Assembly: GCA_902562525.1 (NCBI GenBank)
Contig: CACETT010000007.1
Location: 1-44,039, forward strand
Origin: an uncultured Alphaproteobacteria bacterium
GTDB taxonomy: Bacteria; Pseudomonadota; Alphaproteobacteria; UBA7887
Direction: 5' to 3'
DNA length: 44,039 nucleotides
The notes below the pieces were generated by a model, which saw only the letters and a program-made list of their open reading frames with translations, did no database searches and was not told where the DNA came from. The first letter of the stretch is position 1, and each line of letters starts with the position of its first letter. Below are positions 35,118 to 42,489 of the stretch, piece by piece. Both the position numbers and the translations under genes were made by a program.

Positions 35118-35701
35118 ACGATCTTACACAAAGAAAATGGCTAGCTCTGTTATTGTTTTGTCTTGTTATTCCGCAGGCACTTCAAGCCGCCCCTCCATTG
35201 GAGATTTCGTGGGATGATCTTATACCGCCGGGTGTGCCCTATGCGGAGATCATCGGAGAAGGGGACCTCGATATCGAGAACGATTATTGGCGCAATCCGG
35301 TCTACGATGCTAACGCTACTAAGTTGAATGAGGAATTGGATGGTGCATATATCCGGATCCCAGGCTTTATTATTCCTCTTGAACTTGAGGCGACAGGGGT
35401 AACGGAGTTTGTTCTCGTTCCATATCTTGGTGCTTGCATACACGTGCCGCCTCCACCGCCAAATCAATTAGTGTTTGTGCGCACTACCACCCCGTGGCCA
35501 AGCGACGATCTATGGAGCCCCGTTTGGGTAATTGGAAAGATGAGTACAGAATTGATGACTACAGAGGTTGCCGAGACAGGTTATGCATTGCAGGCAGAGA
35601 ACATTGAGGTTTACGAATGGGAATCAGGAGCCTTGCCGAGGGCACAAAAACCGTTTTTGGTGCTCTTAAAGGATTTGATGAAGTTTGCCAAAGGTGACTG
35701 A
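35114..35701 (+). CDS. DUF3299 periplasmic protein of the ZrgA-like system
   Basis: This 195-residue protein has a signal peptide (about 1-25, ending LQAA). It then has LEISWDDLIPPG, GAYIRIPGFIIPLEL and VLVPYLGACIHVPPPPPNQ, the signature of DUF3299, in which a Cys-Ile-His sits before a proline run. The Cys/His pair could bind a metal. Its stop closes the operon that begins with the DUF2796 gene. The same group of families is found in the Zrg operon of Vibrio cholerae, as I recall it. The exact role is unknown. Confidence 0.88.
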   Translation: MNDLTQRKWLALLLFCLVIPQALQAAPPLEISWDDLIPPGVPYAEIIGEGDLDIENDYWRNPVYDANATKLNEELDGAYIRIPGFIIPLELEATGVTEFVLVPYLGACIHVPPPPPNQLVFVRTTTPWPSDDLWSPVWVIGKMSTELMTTEVAETGYALQAENIEVYEWESGALPRAQKPFLVLLKDLMKFAKGD

Positions 35702-35728
35702 AGTAAAGTCGTAAATATTTTTGGTGTT

Positions 35729-35792
35729 GATGCCTTTCCGGTGGGCTTACTCTCTCCATAGGTATACCACTTTTGTGGCATCGGTAGAGTAA
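35729..35792. other. Candidate structured RNA with interleaved stems
   Basis: In the 204-base gap after the DUF3299 gene, GATGCC (35729-35734) can pair with GGCATC (35777-35782), and TTACTCT (35747-35753) can pair with AGAGTAA (35786-35792). The arms are interleaved, a pseudoknot topology. A third stem CCAC/GTGG (35767-35778) would compete with the first. It matches no riboswitch I know. The pairs are short and could be chance. Confidence 0.25.
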
Positions 35793-35905
35793 AGTAGGTT
35801 GTGATTTTTTATGCTAAAGACGTAAAAAAAACCATTTTAAGTATCGTAATAGGTTTCTAAAATATATATATTCCTTTCCTCATTAATTTCTGAAGGGAGA
35901 ATAGC

Positions 35906-36445
35906 ATGTGTAATTTGATTAGGACTACCTTGATAGCGATGGCGGCCAGTGCGTTTCTGGCAGCGTCGGCAACCGCTGCGGGGCTTCAGCTGGAACCTGT
36001 TGGATCGGTGAATCTTGAAATGCATAGCACTGGAATCGTTGACAACCAGAGGATTACGGGAACCTTTATGGGCGGCACCATAACTTTGGGGGATGGCCAG
36101 GGCACCGTACAGGGGTGTATCGAAGATGGCTATGTTAGCGAGAAAGGGAATATAGAGTTTGACTTGCGTTGCCATGTAACCATGGATGATGGCGCTGTTT
36201 TACTCATGAGTTATGCTGGAGTAATCGTACAAACCCCTACCTTCTGGGATGCACTCTTGGGGGAAGGAGCCTCTCCTGGAAATGGAATTAGTTATTGGGT
36301 GAGTAGAAAAAAAATGTCGACCACCAGCGAAAAATATTCTTGGGTTAACGACTATATAATTGTTGGCGATGGACAGTTTTTGAAAGGTCCTTCAGAGGCA
36401 GGGCCTGGCCAAGTAGTTTATGACTTATATAGGATTAAACAGTAG
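35906..36445 (+). CDS. Exported DUF3237-like protein
   Basis: This 179-residue protein has a signal peptide (MCNLIRTTLIAMAASAFLAA... ending TAA). The mature part follows the DUF3237 pattern: a G-rich strand FMGGTITLGDGQGTV, then MDDGAVLLMSYAGVI, YWVSRK-type strands, and a closing YSWVNDYIIVGDGQF and VVYDLYRIK. The family is a beta-barrel fold of unknown function. GAAGGGAG precedes the ATG. It stands alone, with a terminator directly downstream. Confidence 0.75.
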   Translation: MCNLIRTTLIAMAASAFLAASATAAGLQLEPVGSVNLEMHSTGIVDNQRITGTFMGGTITLGDGQGTVQGCIEDGYVSEKGNIEFDLRCHVTMDDGAVLLMSYAGVIVQTPTFWDALLGEGASPGNGISYWVSRKKMSTTSEKYSWVNDYIIVGDGQFLKGPSEAGPGQVVYDLYRIKQ

Positions 36446-36457
36446 GTCTATGTAAAG

Positions 36458-36499
36458 AAACCGTGGCGATACGGTACTTTCGCTACGGTTTTCTTTTTT
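36458..36499 (+). terminator. Intrinsic terminator after the DUF3237-like gene
   Basis: AAACCGTGGCGA (36458-36469) pairs with TCGCTACGGTTT (36480-36491) through 12 pairs including one G-U, with a 10-base loop. TTC and then six T follow. The hairpin begins 13 bases after the stop codon. Confidence 0.85.
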
Positions 36500-36604
36500 G
36501 CTTCTTCGCGATCTTTCCACCAGATGTTTTTCTTATATTTGTGTTGAGGTGCTCGACGGATTGTCGTGTTAGAGCGCGTTATTTTCCCATTAAAAATTTT
36601 TGAT

Positions 36605-36645
36605 CCTCCATAAGAGACGCATTTCATGCGTTAAAATGATGGAGG
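36605..36645. other. Two-tier stem-loop in the leader of the 36770 gene
   Basis: CCTCCAT (36605-36611) pairs with ATGGAGG (36639-36645), and inside them ACGCAT (36617-36622) pairs with ATGCGT (36626-36631) across a 3-base loop. Internal loops separate the tiers. The outer stem would hide a GGAGG. It may be a leader structure or a factor-independent processing site. Its role is unknown. Confidence 0.35.
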
Positions 36646-36769
36646 TAATTTTTCTTAATGTGATCCTGAATATTTCCGGTATTACTAGGTTGTCATTTTT
36701 GGATTTGGTAATAATAGTACTCAAATTATGCCTTAGTTCCGTTTCGATTATCTTTGTGGAGGTGTTTAA

Positions 36770-37135
36770 ATGTCTAACTTGGTGAGGTTAATAGGAATTA
36801 CTGTAGTGGGAATGATATACGCGGGTAGTGCAACAGCTGCGACGGTTAGTTGTATGTTTATGTCTGAGACGCAAATTACTAAAGATGGTGAGTGGCTGAA
36901 GACAGAAACAGATTTCATGAAGCTAATGGATATATTTGGGGATGGTCTAGAATTGCCTCTTGAAAATTCATTGCTGGGACAGCTAGACACGCAAGAACCT
37001 TTCCTTGCGGGTGAGACAGATAGAGGAAAGGTATACCTGATGGGTAGCGAAATGGGAGTCGAAGGAAAAAATATTTCTATAGAGGGTAATGTCATTACAA
37101 TTTATGACGGGATGTGTGACATAAATTTTGGGTAA
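36770..37135 (+). CDS. Small secreted protein of unknown function
   Basis: This 121-residue protein has a signal peptide (about 1-23, MSNLVRLIGITVVGMIYAGS, ending ATAA). The mature part has an early Cys (TVSCMF) and a late one (GMCDINFG), which could join as a disulfide, with an acidic stretch between. I recognise no family. The start has GGAGG 7-11 bases upstream. A small membrane-protein gene follows 35 bases after its stop. Confidence 0.65.
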   Translation: MSNLVRLIGITVVGMIYAGSATAATVSCMFMSETQITKDGEWLKTETDFMKLMDIFGDGLELPLENSLLGQLDTQEPFLAGETDRGKVYLMGSEMGVEGKNISIEGNVITIYDGMCDINFG

Positions 37136-37170
37136 CGAGTGTGTAAATGATGTCTGTATCTGAGGGTGCA

Positions 37171-37431
37171 ATGAGTAAACTTAATAAAGTGGAACGATTG
37201 AGTTACAGTGGGGGGCTTTTGGGGTTAATTTTTGCAAGTTCAAGGGGTAAGCTTGACGCCAAAGTCAAAGAAATGAACGAGGATGGCTGGAACGTTCACT
37301 TCATCCACCCGGATCAACCAAATTTATTAATTTGGATACTCCGAATTCTTATTCTAATAATTACCTTTGGTCTTTGGACAATTGGAAATAGTGAGCTGTT
37401 GGTGTTTGAAAAGGAGAAGCCAAGTCAGTAG
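37171..37431 (+). CDS. Small membrane protein of unknown function
   Basis: This 86-residue protein has an N-terminal soluble part with a Gly-rich stretch (SYSGGLLGLIFASSRG), a charged middle, and one long C-terminal membrane segment (about 55-75, LLIWILRILILIITFGLW). LLVFEKEKP follows it. No family was recognised. The frame is open from an ATG at 37147, so the start is uncertain. 37171 has GAGGG close upstream. It converges with the NYN-domain gene. Confidence 0.6.
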   Translation: MSKLNKVERLSYSGGLLGLIFASSRGKLDAKVKEMNEDGWNVHFIHPDQPNLLIWILRILILIITFGLWTIGNSELLVFEKEKPSQ

Positions 37432-37488
37432 AGGTCTTGCTTTTTGAATATGGGGAAGAAAAACTAGGTTGGCTACAAGCGACGTGCT

Positions 37489-37965
37489 TCACTTAAGAAG
37501 CAGGCTCTCTTCAATAGGAATAAAGGCTGTGGCTGCATTGATTAGAGAATTGGCTGTTAGGCCTGGTACACCAAAAACTTCACTTTGCGTGTTGTATGCA
37601 GTTTTAATTTCTTTCAGTAATACATCAAAATCGCCGTCCCCAGATGCCAGAATAACAACGTCGCATTTTTGAGCATATTTCATTACGTCGATCGCTATGC
37701 CTACATCCCAATCACCTTTGGCAGAGCCGTCAGCTCGTTGGATGAAGGGTTTTACTTTTACCTTGAAACCAATAGCCCTAAGAATATTTTGGAATTCTGT
37801 TTGTTTTTTGTCTCCGCGAGAGGTGGCATACGCTATAGCGGTCACTATCTCTCTTTCTTGAGTAACTCGCGCCCAGAACTTATTATAATCAAAGTTTTGA
37901 CCATAGTTTTGTTTCGTAGTGTAATAAATGTTTTGGACGTCAACAAAAATAGAGGCTGTTTTCAT
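37489..37965 (-). CDS. NYN-domain protein (LabA/DUF88 type)
   Basis: This 158-residue protein has the PIN-like NYN fold. The acidic residues that would bind a metal are Asp9 with Asn12 (IFVDVQNIYY), Asp85/Asp87/Asp93 (KGDWDVGIAIDV), and Asp110/Asp112 (LASGDGDFDVLL). NYN proteins are putative ribonucleases or RNA-processing factors. It is the minimal domain without an RNA-binding extension. It lies 56 bases from the ThDP-enzyme gene on the same strand and may be its downstream partner or independent. Confidence 0.88.
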   Translation of the reverse strand: MKTASIFVDVQNIYYTTKQNYGQNFDYNKFWARVTQEREIVTAIAYATSRGDKKQTEFQNILRAIGFKVKVKPFIQRADGSAKGDWDVGIAIDVMKYAQKCDVVILASGDGDFDVLLKEIKTAYNTQSEVFGVPGLTANSLINAATAFIPIEESLLLK

Positions 37966-38021
37966 GATTGTTCACAGTATTATTCTATGTGCGAAATAAA
38001 TCCCTGCAGGTTTTGAGATGG

Positions 38022-39668
38022 TTAACCACGCACTTTTGAGAGTTTAAGAACAGAGCTCCAGGGATCGGGCATTTCGCCTATCGGAGCCTCGATAAGTACT
38101 GGAGCCTCCATTTTAAAGGCCTCCTCTAGACGGTCTTGCAAAGCTTGGGGAGAAGTGGCGCGGAGCCCCACCACACCAAAAGACTCGGCAAGTTTCGTGA
38201 AGTTTGGGTTTGTTAGATCACTAGCAATGGTCCGGTTTCCGTAACGTAATTTTTGTATGCGTTGGACGTTGCCAAAAGCGCCGTCATTAAAAACAACGGC
38301 AACTAAATTAATTCCATGACGAACAGCTGTCGACATCTCTTGCACGTTATACATAAAGCCACCATCACCATTTATGGAAAGTGCAGGTACGTTTGGGCGG
38401 GCTACTTTTACGCCCAATCCCGTAGCATATCCCCAACCCAGAGTCCCTTGATAACCGGAGCCGATAAAACTTCTTGGGCTATAAACTGGCATGGCGTAGC
38501 GGCTGATGTAGCTGACCTGTGTTAACTCATCAATGAAGATGCCGTTCTCAGGTAGGCCGTTTCGGATGGCTTCGACGTACGCTAGCTGGGGAGCTAGTGG
38601 GGCAAGCTTTTTGGTTGTTCTGGCACGAGCTTCATCAAGTTCTTCTCTGCGAGAATTGCGGATTGAATTGTGTTTAGGTAGGGCCTCTGCAAGGGCGTTA
38701 AGAACCGATGCTGCGTCGCCCACTATTCCTATCTCAGGCCTGGTAATGCGGCTCATTTCCTCTTGTGATAGGTCAATGCGGATGATTTTGAGTTCTTTAT
38801 CTACCCCCCAACGTTGTTGATGCGGCTGCATACGGGTTCCAACACCAAGCACCACGTCCGCGTTCTTCCAAAGGTCCTCACCCGTTGGCATAGTGATGGA
38901 GAGGTGGTGGCGCGAATCCAGCACTCCACGGCCCATAAAATATGCACAGACTGGTGCTTCCAACATTTCCGCAACATGCTGGACCTCAGCGCTTGCGTCT
39001 TGTGCCCCGCCACCAACTATTATCATCGGGTTCTTCGCAGCCCCTAAGAGTTTTGCTGCGTCTTCTACTTTATCGATATCGACAGGCGGGGTCTGGATAT
39101 CAGCCGGATGGTTTGGGATTACAACGGGAGCTCTGCGACCCCAGACGTCTATTGGACATTCAAGCCCGACAGGTCGTGGACGGCCTGCACCTAACTGGCG
39201 GAAGGCTTCTTGAGTGAGACGTGCTGCATCGCTTGGGCTTTCAATGCGCTCCGCCCATTTTGTCATGGTGCGCAAAATACCTATTTGGTCACGCACTTCG
39301 TGCAAGAGCCCGTAACCCCGGTCAATTGAAGCTAAGTTGATTTGGCCTAGCAACGCTAAAACTTTTGAGTTCGTGCTGTACGCTGTTGCTAGCGCTGCCG
39401 AAGCGTTAAGGAAACCAGGGCCCGGCACCACGCAAAAAGCGGATGGTTTTCCGGTTGCTAATGATGCGCCCAGGGCCATGTAGGCCGAAGCTTGCTCATG
39501 TCGGGTGTGAATAGGACGTAGTTCGTCTGTACGTGCATGCAGTGCGTCAAAGAATAAATCATTTTGAACGCCTGGTAGACAAAATAATGTGTCTATTTCA
39601 TTACGGATCAAACCGTCAACGACGGCTTCGCCACTGGTCATAGATTTAGTCGTTGGATTTTTATCCAT
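38022..39668 (-). CDS. Thiamine-diphosphate-dependent enzyme (acetolactate synthase-like)
   Basis: This 548-residue protein has the three-domain ThDP fold. The catalytic Glu58 lies in HTRHEQASAYMALG, and the ThDP motif is GDGG (434-437) through NDG (461-463). The Glu excludes glyoxylate carboligase, which has Val there. Length matches acetolactate synthase large subunits and 2-oxo-acid decarboxylases, but no regulatory subunit gene is nearby, so a catabolic role is more likely than branched-chain amino acid synthesis. It diverges from the RraA-like gene across 150 bases, and the pair may share regulation. Its substrate is unknown. Confidence 0.85.
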   Translation of the reverse strand: MDKNPTTKSMTSGEAVVDGLIRNEIDTLFCLPGVQNDLFFDALHARTDELRPIHTRHEQASAYMALGASLATGKPSAFCVVPGPGFLNASAALATAYSTNSKVLALLGQINLASIDRGYGLLHEVRDQIGILRTMTKWAERIESPSDAARLTQEAFRQLGAGRPRPVGLECPIDVWGRRAPVVIPNHPADIQTPPVDIDKVEDAAKLLGAAKNPMIIVGGGAQDASAEVQHVAEMLEAPVCAYFMGRGVLDSRHHLSITMPTGEDLWKNADVVLGVGTRMQPHQQRWGVDKELKIIRIDLSQEEMSRITRPEIGIVGDAASVLNALAEALPKHNSIRNSRREELDEARARTTKKLAPLAPQLAYVEAIRNGLPENGIFIDELTQVSYISRYAMPVYSPRSFIGSGYQGTLGWGYATGLGVKVARPNVPALSINGDGGFMYNVQEMSTAVRHGINLVAVVFNDGAFGNVQRIQKLRYGNRTIASDLTNPNFTKLAESFGVVGLRATSPQALQDRLEEAFKMEAPVLIEAPIGEMPDPWSSVLKLSKVRG

Positions 39669-39818
39669 TGTAGATTTCTCTATGGTTTTTATCTTACGAG
39701 AGATAAACTTGTTCTAGATAAGAGGTATATATAATTAACATAAAGTGGCGGATATATGCCAGCCATATACAAGTTGTACGGGGTAACCCATTAAATCAGT
39801 ATTTCGAAGGAGCTAGGT

Positions 39819-40568
39819 ATGTCGAAGATTTCAAATATTGACATGAGTCCTGTGGAGATTGCACAGGAAGTTCTTGATGGATTCAAGGAGATTCCCACGG
39901 CAACGGTGTACAATGGACTTAGAAATTTTGGATCCTCGTTTTGTGTGTGTGAGGGCATTCAAAATCTGACGCCTTTTGTACCTGGTAAGGAGCGGTTTGC
40001 AGCGAGGGCACGTACTTTGAAATTTATGCCGTTTCGGCCGGATATTGCGAGCGAGAATACGGGAGATGTTAATTCGCCAGAGTATCGTGCCATGGGACGC
40101 TGCGGTCCCGGAGATGTGCTGGTTGCAGACATAGGTGGACGGGTTCAGGACGTCGTGGCTGGGGATGTAAAATTATTGCAACTCGCGATGAATAATGCGG
40201 ATGGCGCGGTGATAGATGGCGCTATCCGAGATCTAGATGTCCTTCTGGACGAGAATTATGGACTAACTATATATGCCAAGGCACGCAGTTTTCACGGCAA
40301 CCCAAGCAGTCTCCCGGCGGAAGAAAATGTGCAAATTCAGTGTGGAGGAGCCTTAGTGCGTCCGGGTGACATAATGGTTGGGGATAATGACGGGGTTCTC
40401 GTTGTTCCCTCATGGTTGGCGGAAAAGGTTTTAGACTGGGCTGTTGAGCATGAGGGAGCAGAAAATTTGGTAAAAGAAAAGATAAAAGAAGAAAAAGCTA
40501 TACCTGGGAAGTATTATCCACCCACCCAGGAAACAATAGAAGAGTGGAGAAGAAAGAACTCGGAATAA
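39819..40568 (+). CDS. RraA/HMG-aldolase family protein (4-hydroxy-4-methyl-2-oxoglutarate aldolase-like)
   Basis: This 249-residue protein has the RraA fold. CGPGDVLVADIGG and ADGAVIDGAIRDLD contain the Gly and the Arg137-Asp138 pair that in HMG aldolase bind the 2-oxo acid and a divalent metal. The family includes aldolases giving pyruvate and decarboxylases of oxaloacetate, as well as RNase E inhibitors that lack the Asp pattern. Enzyme function is favoured because a CitE-like lyase follows 46 bases later and a ThDP enzyme diverges upstream. It has a good AAGGAG start site. Confidence 0.85.
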   Translation: MSKISNIDMSPVEIAQEVLDGFKEIPTATVYNGLRNFGSSFCVCEGIQNLTPFVPGKERFAARARTLKFMPFRPDIASENTGDVNSPEYRAMGRCGPGDVLVADIGGRVQDVVAGDVKLLQLAMNNADGAVIDGAIRDLDVLLDENYGLTIYAKARSFHGNPSSLPAEENVQIQCGGALVRPGDIMVGDNDGVLVVPSWLAEKVLDWAVEHEGAENLVKEKIKEEKAIPGKYYPPTQETIEEWRRKNSE

Positions 40569-40614
40569 GAATTGGCTGGTTTTTGAACAAACGTATGTAC
40601 GATGAAGTAATATT

Positions 40615-41505
40615 ATGATTATTAGATCTTGGTTATTCGTGCCTGGAGATAGTGAGAAAAAACTAAAAAGGGCGCGAGAGAATGAAGCTGATGCACTTAT
40701 TTTAGACTTGGAAGACTCCGTTTCGGATGACCGTCAGGAAATGGCACGTTCCATGGTTTGTGATTTTTTAAAAGCCAACATGGACCGGTCTCGGAAGAAG
40801 CTATATGTCCGATGTAACCCATTAGATACAGAACTGGCTCTGGCAGATTTGGCTGCAGTAATGCCAGGGCTTCCAGATGGTATTTGCCTGCCAAAGGTTT
40901 ATTCTGTGAAGGATGTTAATACCCTTTGCAACTATTTATCGGCGTTAGAGGCAAGGGAAGACATTGAACAGATGTCGACTAAGATTTTTCCTGTTTCGAC
41001 TGAAACTGCTGCCTCTGTTCTGACCTTCCATACCTATTTGGATGGAGTAAGCGACCGCCTGATTGGAATGACTTGGGGGGCAGAAGATTTAGCTGCTGCC
41101 CTGGGGGCTAGTGATAACCGTAGTCCAGATGGGGAGTATGACGACGTATATAAACAGGTTAGGGGGCTCTGTTTAGCGACTTGTCGTGCGATTGGTGTGC
41201 AGCCCATTGGGGCTTTGGTGACTAACTTTCGGGATGATAAAGCTTTAGAGGACGATTGTTTGCGTGACCGTAAGGCGGGTTTTATTGGAAAAATCGCAAT
41301 TCACCCCTCCCAACCACCAATTATTAATAAGGCGTTTACTCCGAGCAAAGACGAGATTTCCCATGCAGTCCGGGTCATAGAGCTTTTCGAAGCGAATCCT
41401 GGAGTGGGCACATTAGGAATGGATGGAAAAATGTTGGACATGCCTCATTTGAAACAGGCGCGAGCTATATTAGAGCTCTCAAGACACTTAGCCGATATCG
41501 AGTAA
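40615..41505 (+). CDS. CitE-like acyl-CoA lyase (HpcH/HpaI aldolase family)
   Basis: This 296-residue TIM-barrel protein belongs to the CoA-ester lyase group. RSWLFVPGDSEKKLKRA and DALILDLEDSV carry the phosphate-binding and metal Glu/Asp residues. LPKVYSVKDV and MTWGAEDLAAALGA carry the second metal ligand. Relatives cleave malyl-, methylmalyl- or citramalyl-CoA, producing acetyl- or propionyl-CoA and glyoxylate or pyruvate. It is probably co-transcribed with the RraA-like gene. A terminator closes it at 41607-41644. The exact substrate is unknown. Confidence 0.88.
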   Translation: MIIRSWLFVPGDSEKKLKRARENEADALILDLEDSVSDDRQEMARSMVCDFLKANMDRSRKKLYVRCNPLDTELALADLAAVMPGLPDGICLPKVYSVKDVNTLCNYLSALEAREDIEQMSTKIFPVSTETAASVLTFHTYLDGVSDRLIGMTWGAEDLAAALGASDNRSPDGEYDDVYKQVRGLCLATCRAIGVQPIGALVTNFRDDKALEDDCLRDRKAGFIGKIAIHPSQPPIINKAFTPSKDEISHAVRVIELFEANPGVGTLGMDGKMLDMPHLKQARAILELSRHLADIE

Positions 41506-41606
41506 TTGAAAAGCATAGTGAGGTAGAGGGCGCGAAATGACTCTACTGTTGGCACTATTATTAATTAAAAGCACTGCGCATTCTTTTAATTCAAGATCAA
41601 TCTAAT

Positions 41607-41644
41607 AATAACAGGCCCCCATCAATAGTTGGGGGCCTGTTATT
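41607..41644. terminator. Strong bidirectional intrinsic terminator
   Basis: A perfect 15-bp stem (41607-41621 and 41630-41644, GC-rich core with five C against five G) has an 8-base loop. T-rich sequence follows on the plus side, and AT-rich sequence lies on the minus side. It sits between the convergent CitE-like gene and the secreted-protein gene and can end both. Confidence 0.9.
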
Positions 41645-41657
41645 TTAGTATCGGGAT

Positions 41658-42158
41658 TTACGGCAATTCGTAATTAAAGCTTTGGTTGCAGTGTAATTCC
41701 CCATCAGTGCCGGCCCACGAGCACTTCCATGGCCCGCTCCCGGTGATGCCTTGATATTTTCCAGTGCCGCCTGCTATCACGTTGACGCCTTCTCCGCCAC
41801 CGTTATTTGCTGAGGGGTCACCATGGAAATCTGTGTAAATACGGTCACCATCTTGATCTGACCAGAAACAATACCCCTTATTACGAGTATCTCCATTGTT
41901 CACGAAAAAGCTGTAATGACATTGGGCGCCTCCCATGTGTAGTGGGCCGCTACCATTATCATTGTACGTAATGCCCCTACAAGTTCCTGTTCCGATCATA
42001 GCTCCATCGGCAGGTGTCGCCACGTGGTTGTTAGGACACGCCCAACCTGTGTGATAGCTTATGGTTCCCGATTTTGCCAAATGACCGTCTGCCCATGAGG
42101 CATTTGCAAATAGTACAACAGCAATTCCAGCAGAGATAATACCTAAAATAGTTTTCAT
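41658..42158 (-). CDS. Secreted protein with GGTGKY motif, copy 2
   Basis: This 166-residue protein has a signal peptide (1-23, ending SWAD). The mature part has GYCFWSDQDGDRIYTDF and EGVNVIAGGTGKYQGITGSG, which match the DQDGD and GGTGKY landmarks of the protein at 26418-26849. It contains several Cys (about five) and is longer by an N-terminal Cys-bearing segment. Function is unknown. Its start has GGGAGGAG 9 bases upstream, displayed in a small hairpin (42166-42180). Confidence 0.75.
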   Translation of the reverse strand: MKTILGIISAGIAVVLFANASWADGHLAKSGTISYHTGWACPNNHVATPADGAMIGTGTCRGITYNDNGSGPLHMGGAQCHYSFFVNNGDTRNKGYCFWSDQDGDRIYTDFHGDPSANNGGGEGVNVIAGGTGKYQGITGSGPWKCSWAGTDGELHCNQSFNYELP

Positions 42159-42165
42159 TTTTTTT

Positions 42166-42180
42166 AGCTCCTCCCGAGCT
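42166..42180 (-). promoter_or_regulatory. Ribosome binding site displayed in a small hairpin
   Basis: On the minus strand AGCTC and GAGCT form a 5-bp stem around GGGAG, with A-runs on both sides. The purine loop and the adjoining GAG form the Shine-Dalgarno GGGAGGAG (42168-42175) of the GGTGKY gene. Loop presentation may help or control ribosome access. Confidence 0.4.
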
Positions 42181-42460
42181 TTTTTTTAACACCCAAATAA
42201 TTGGGCAACAAACAACACCTTGAAAAGGTGGTCCAAGAAACTAGTATAATTTGGCGTATCATAAAAGGTGAAAATTGGTCATTTTAGTCTAATTGCGTAC
42301 TTTTTTTGGTCGTCTTAGTGGGGGCATGCCGCCCATCACCAGTGCTTCGAGAAATTGCGTCGTTGACGGTGTTGAGGTGATGTTATTGCAGTCAAATTAA
42401 ACGACGGGCCATCGATGTGGTCTACTCCCTGTTTCTATCAATTTGAATATTAGTTTTCTT

Positions 42461-42481
42461 AAAAGGAGATCTAGTATCTCC
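42461..42481 (-). terminator. Terminator after the DUF1501 gene
   Basis: GGAGAT (42465-42470) and ATCTCC (42476-42481) form a perfect 6-bp stem with a 5-base loop. On the minus strand four U follow (plus-strand AAAA 42461-42464). It lies just after the DUF1501 stop at 42490. Confidence 0.6.
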
Positions 42482-42489
42482 AGCTTTTT

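Larger units (their letters stand above)
36446..36769 (+). other. 324-base intergenic region with terminator and stem-loop
   Basis: It begins with an intrinsic terminator (36458-36499) and later holds a two-tier stem-loop (36605-36645). A hydrophobic open frame runs through its second half (from ATG 36636 or 36639 to TGA 36785, about 49 residues) and overlaps the start of the next gene. The frame is AT-rich and lacks a clear ribosome site, so it is not called as a gene. Confidence 0.5.
42159..42489 (-). other. 331-base intergenic region
   Basis: On the minus strand it begins with a terminator for the DUF1501 gene (42461-42481) and ends with a ribosome binding site within a hairpin (42166-42180). 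The middle ~280 bases are AT-rich and presumably hold the promoter of the GGTGKY gene. I see no other gene or repeat. Confidence 0.5.
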
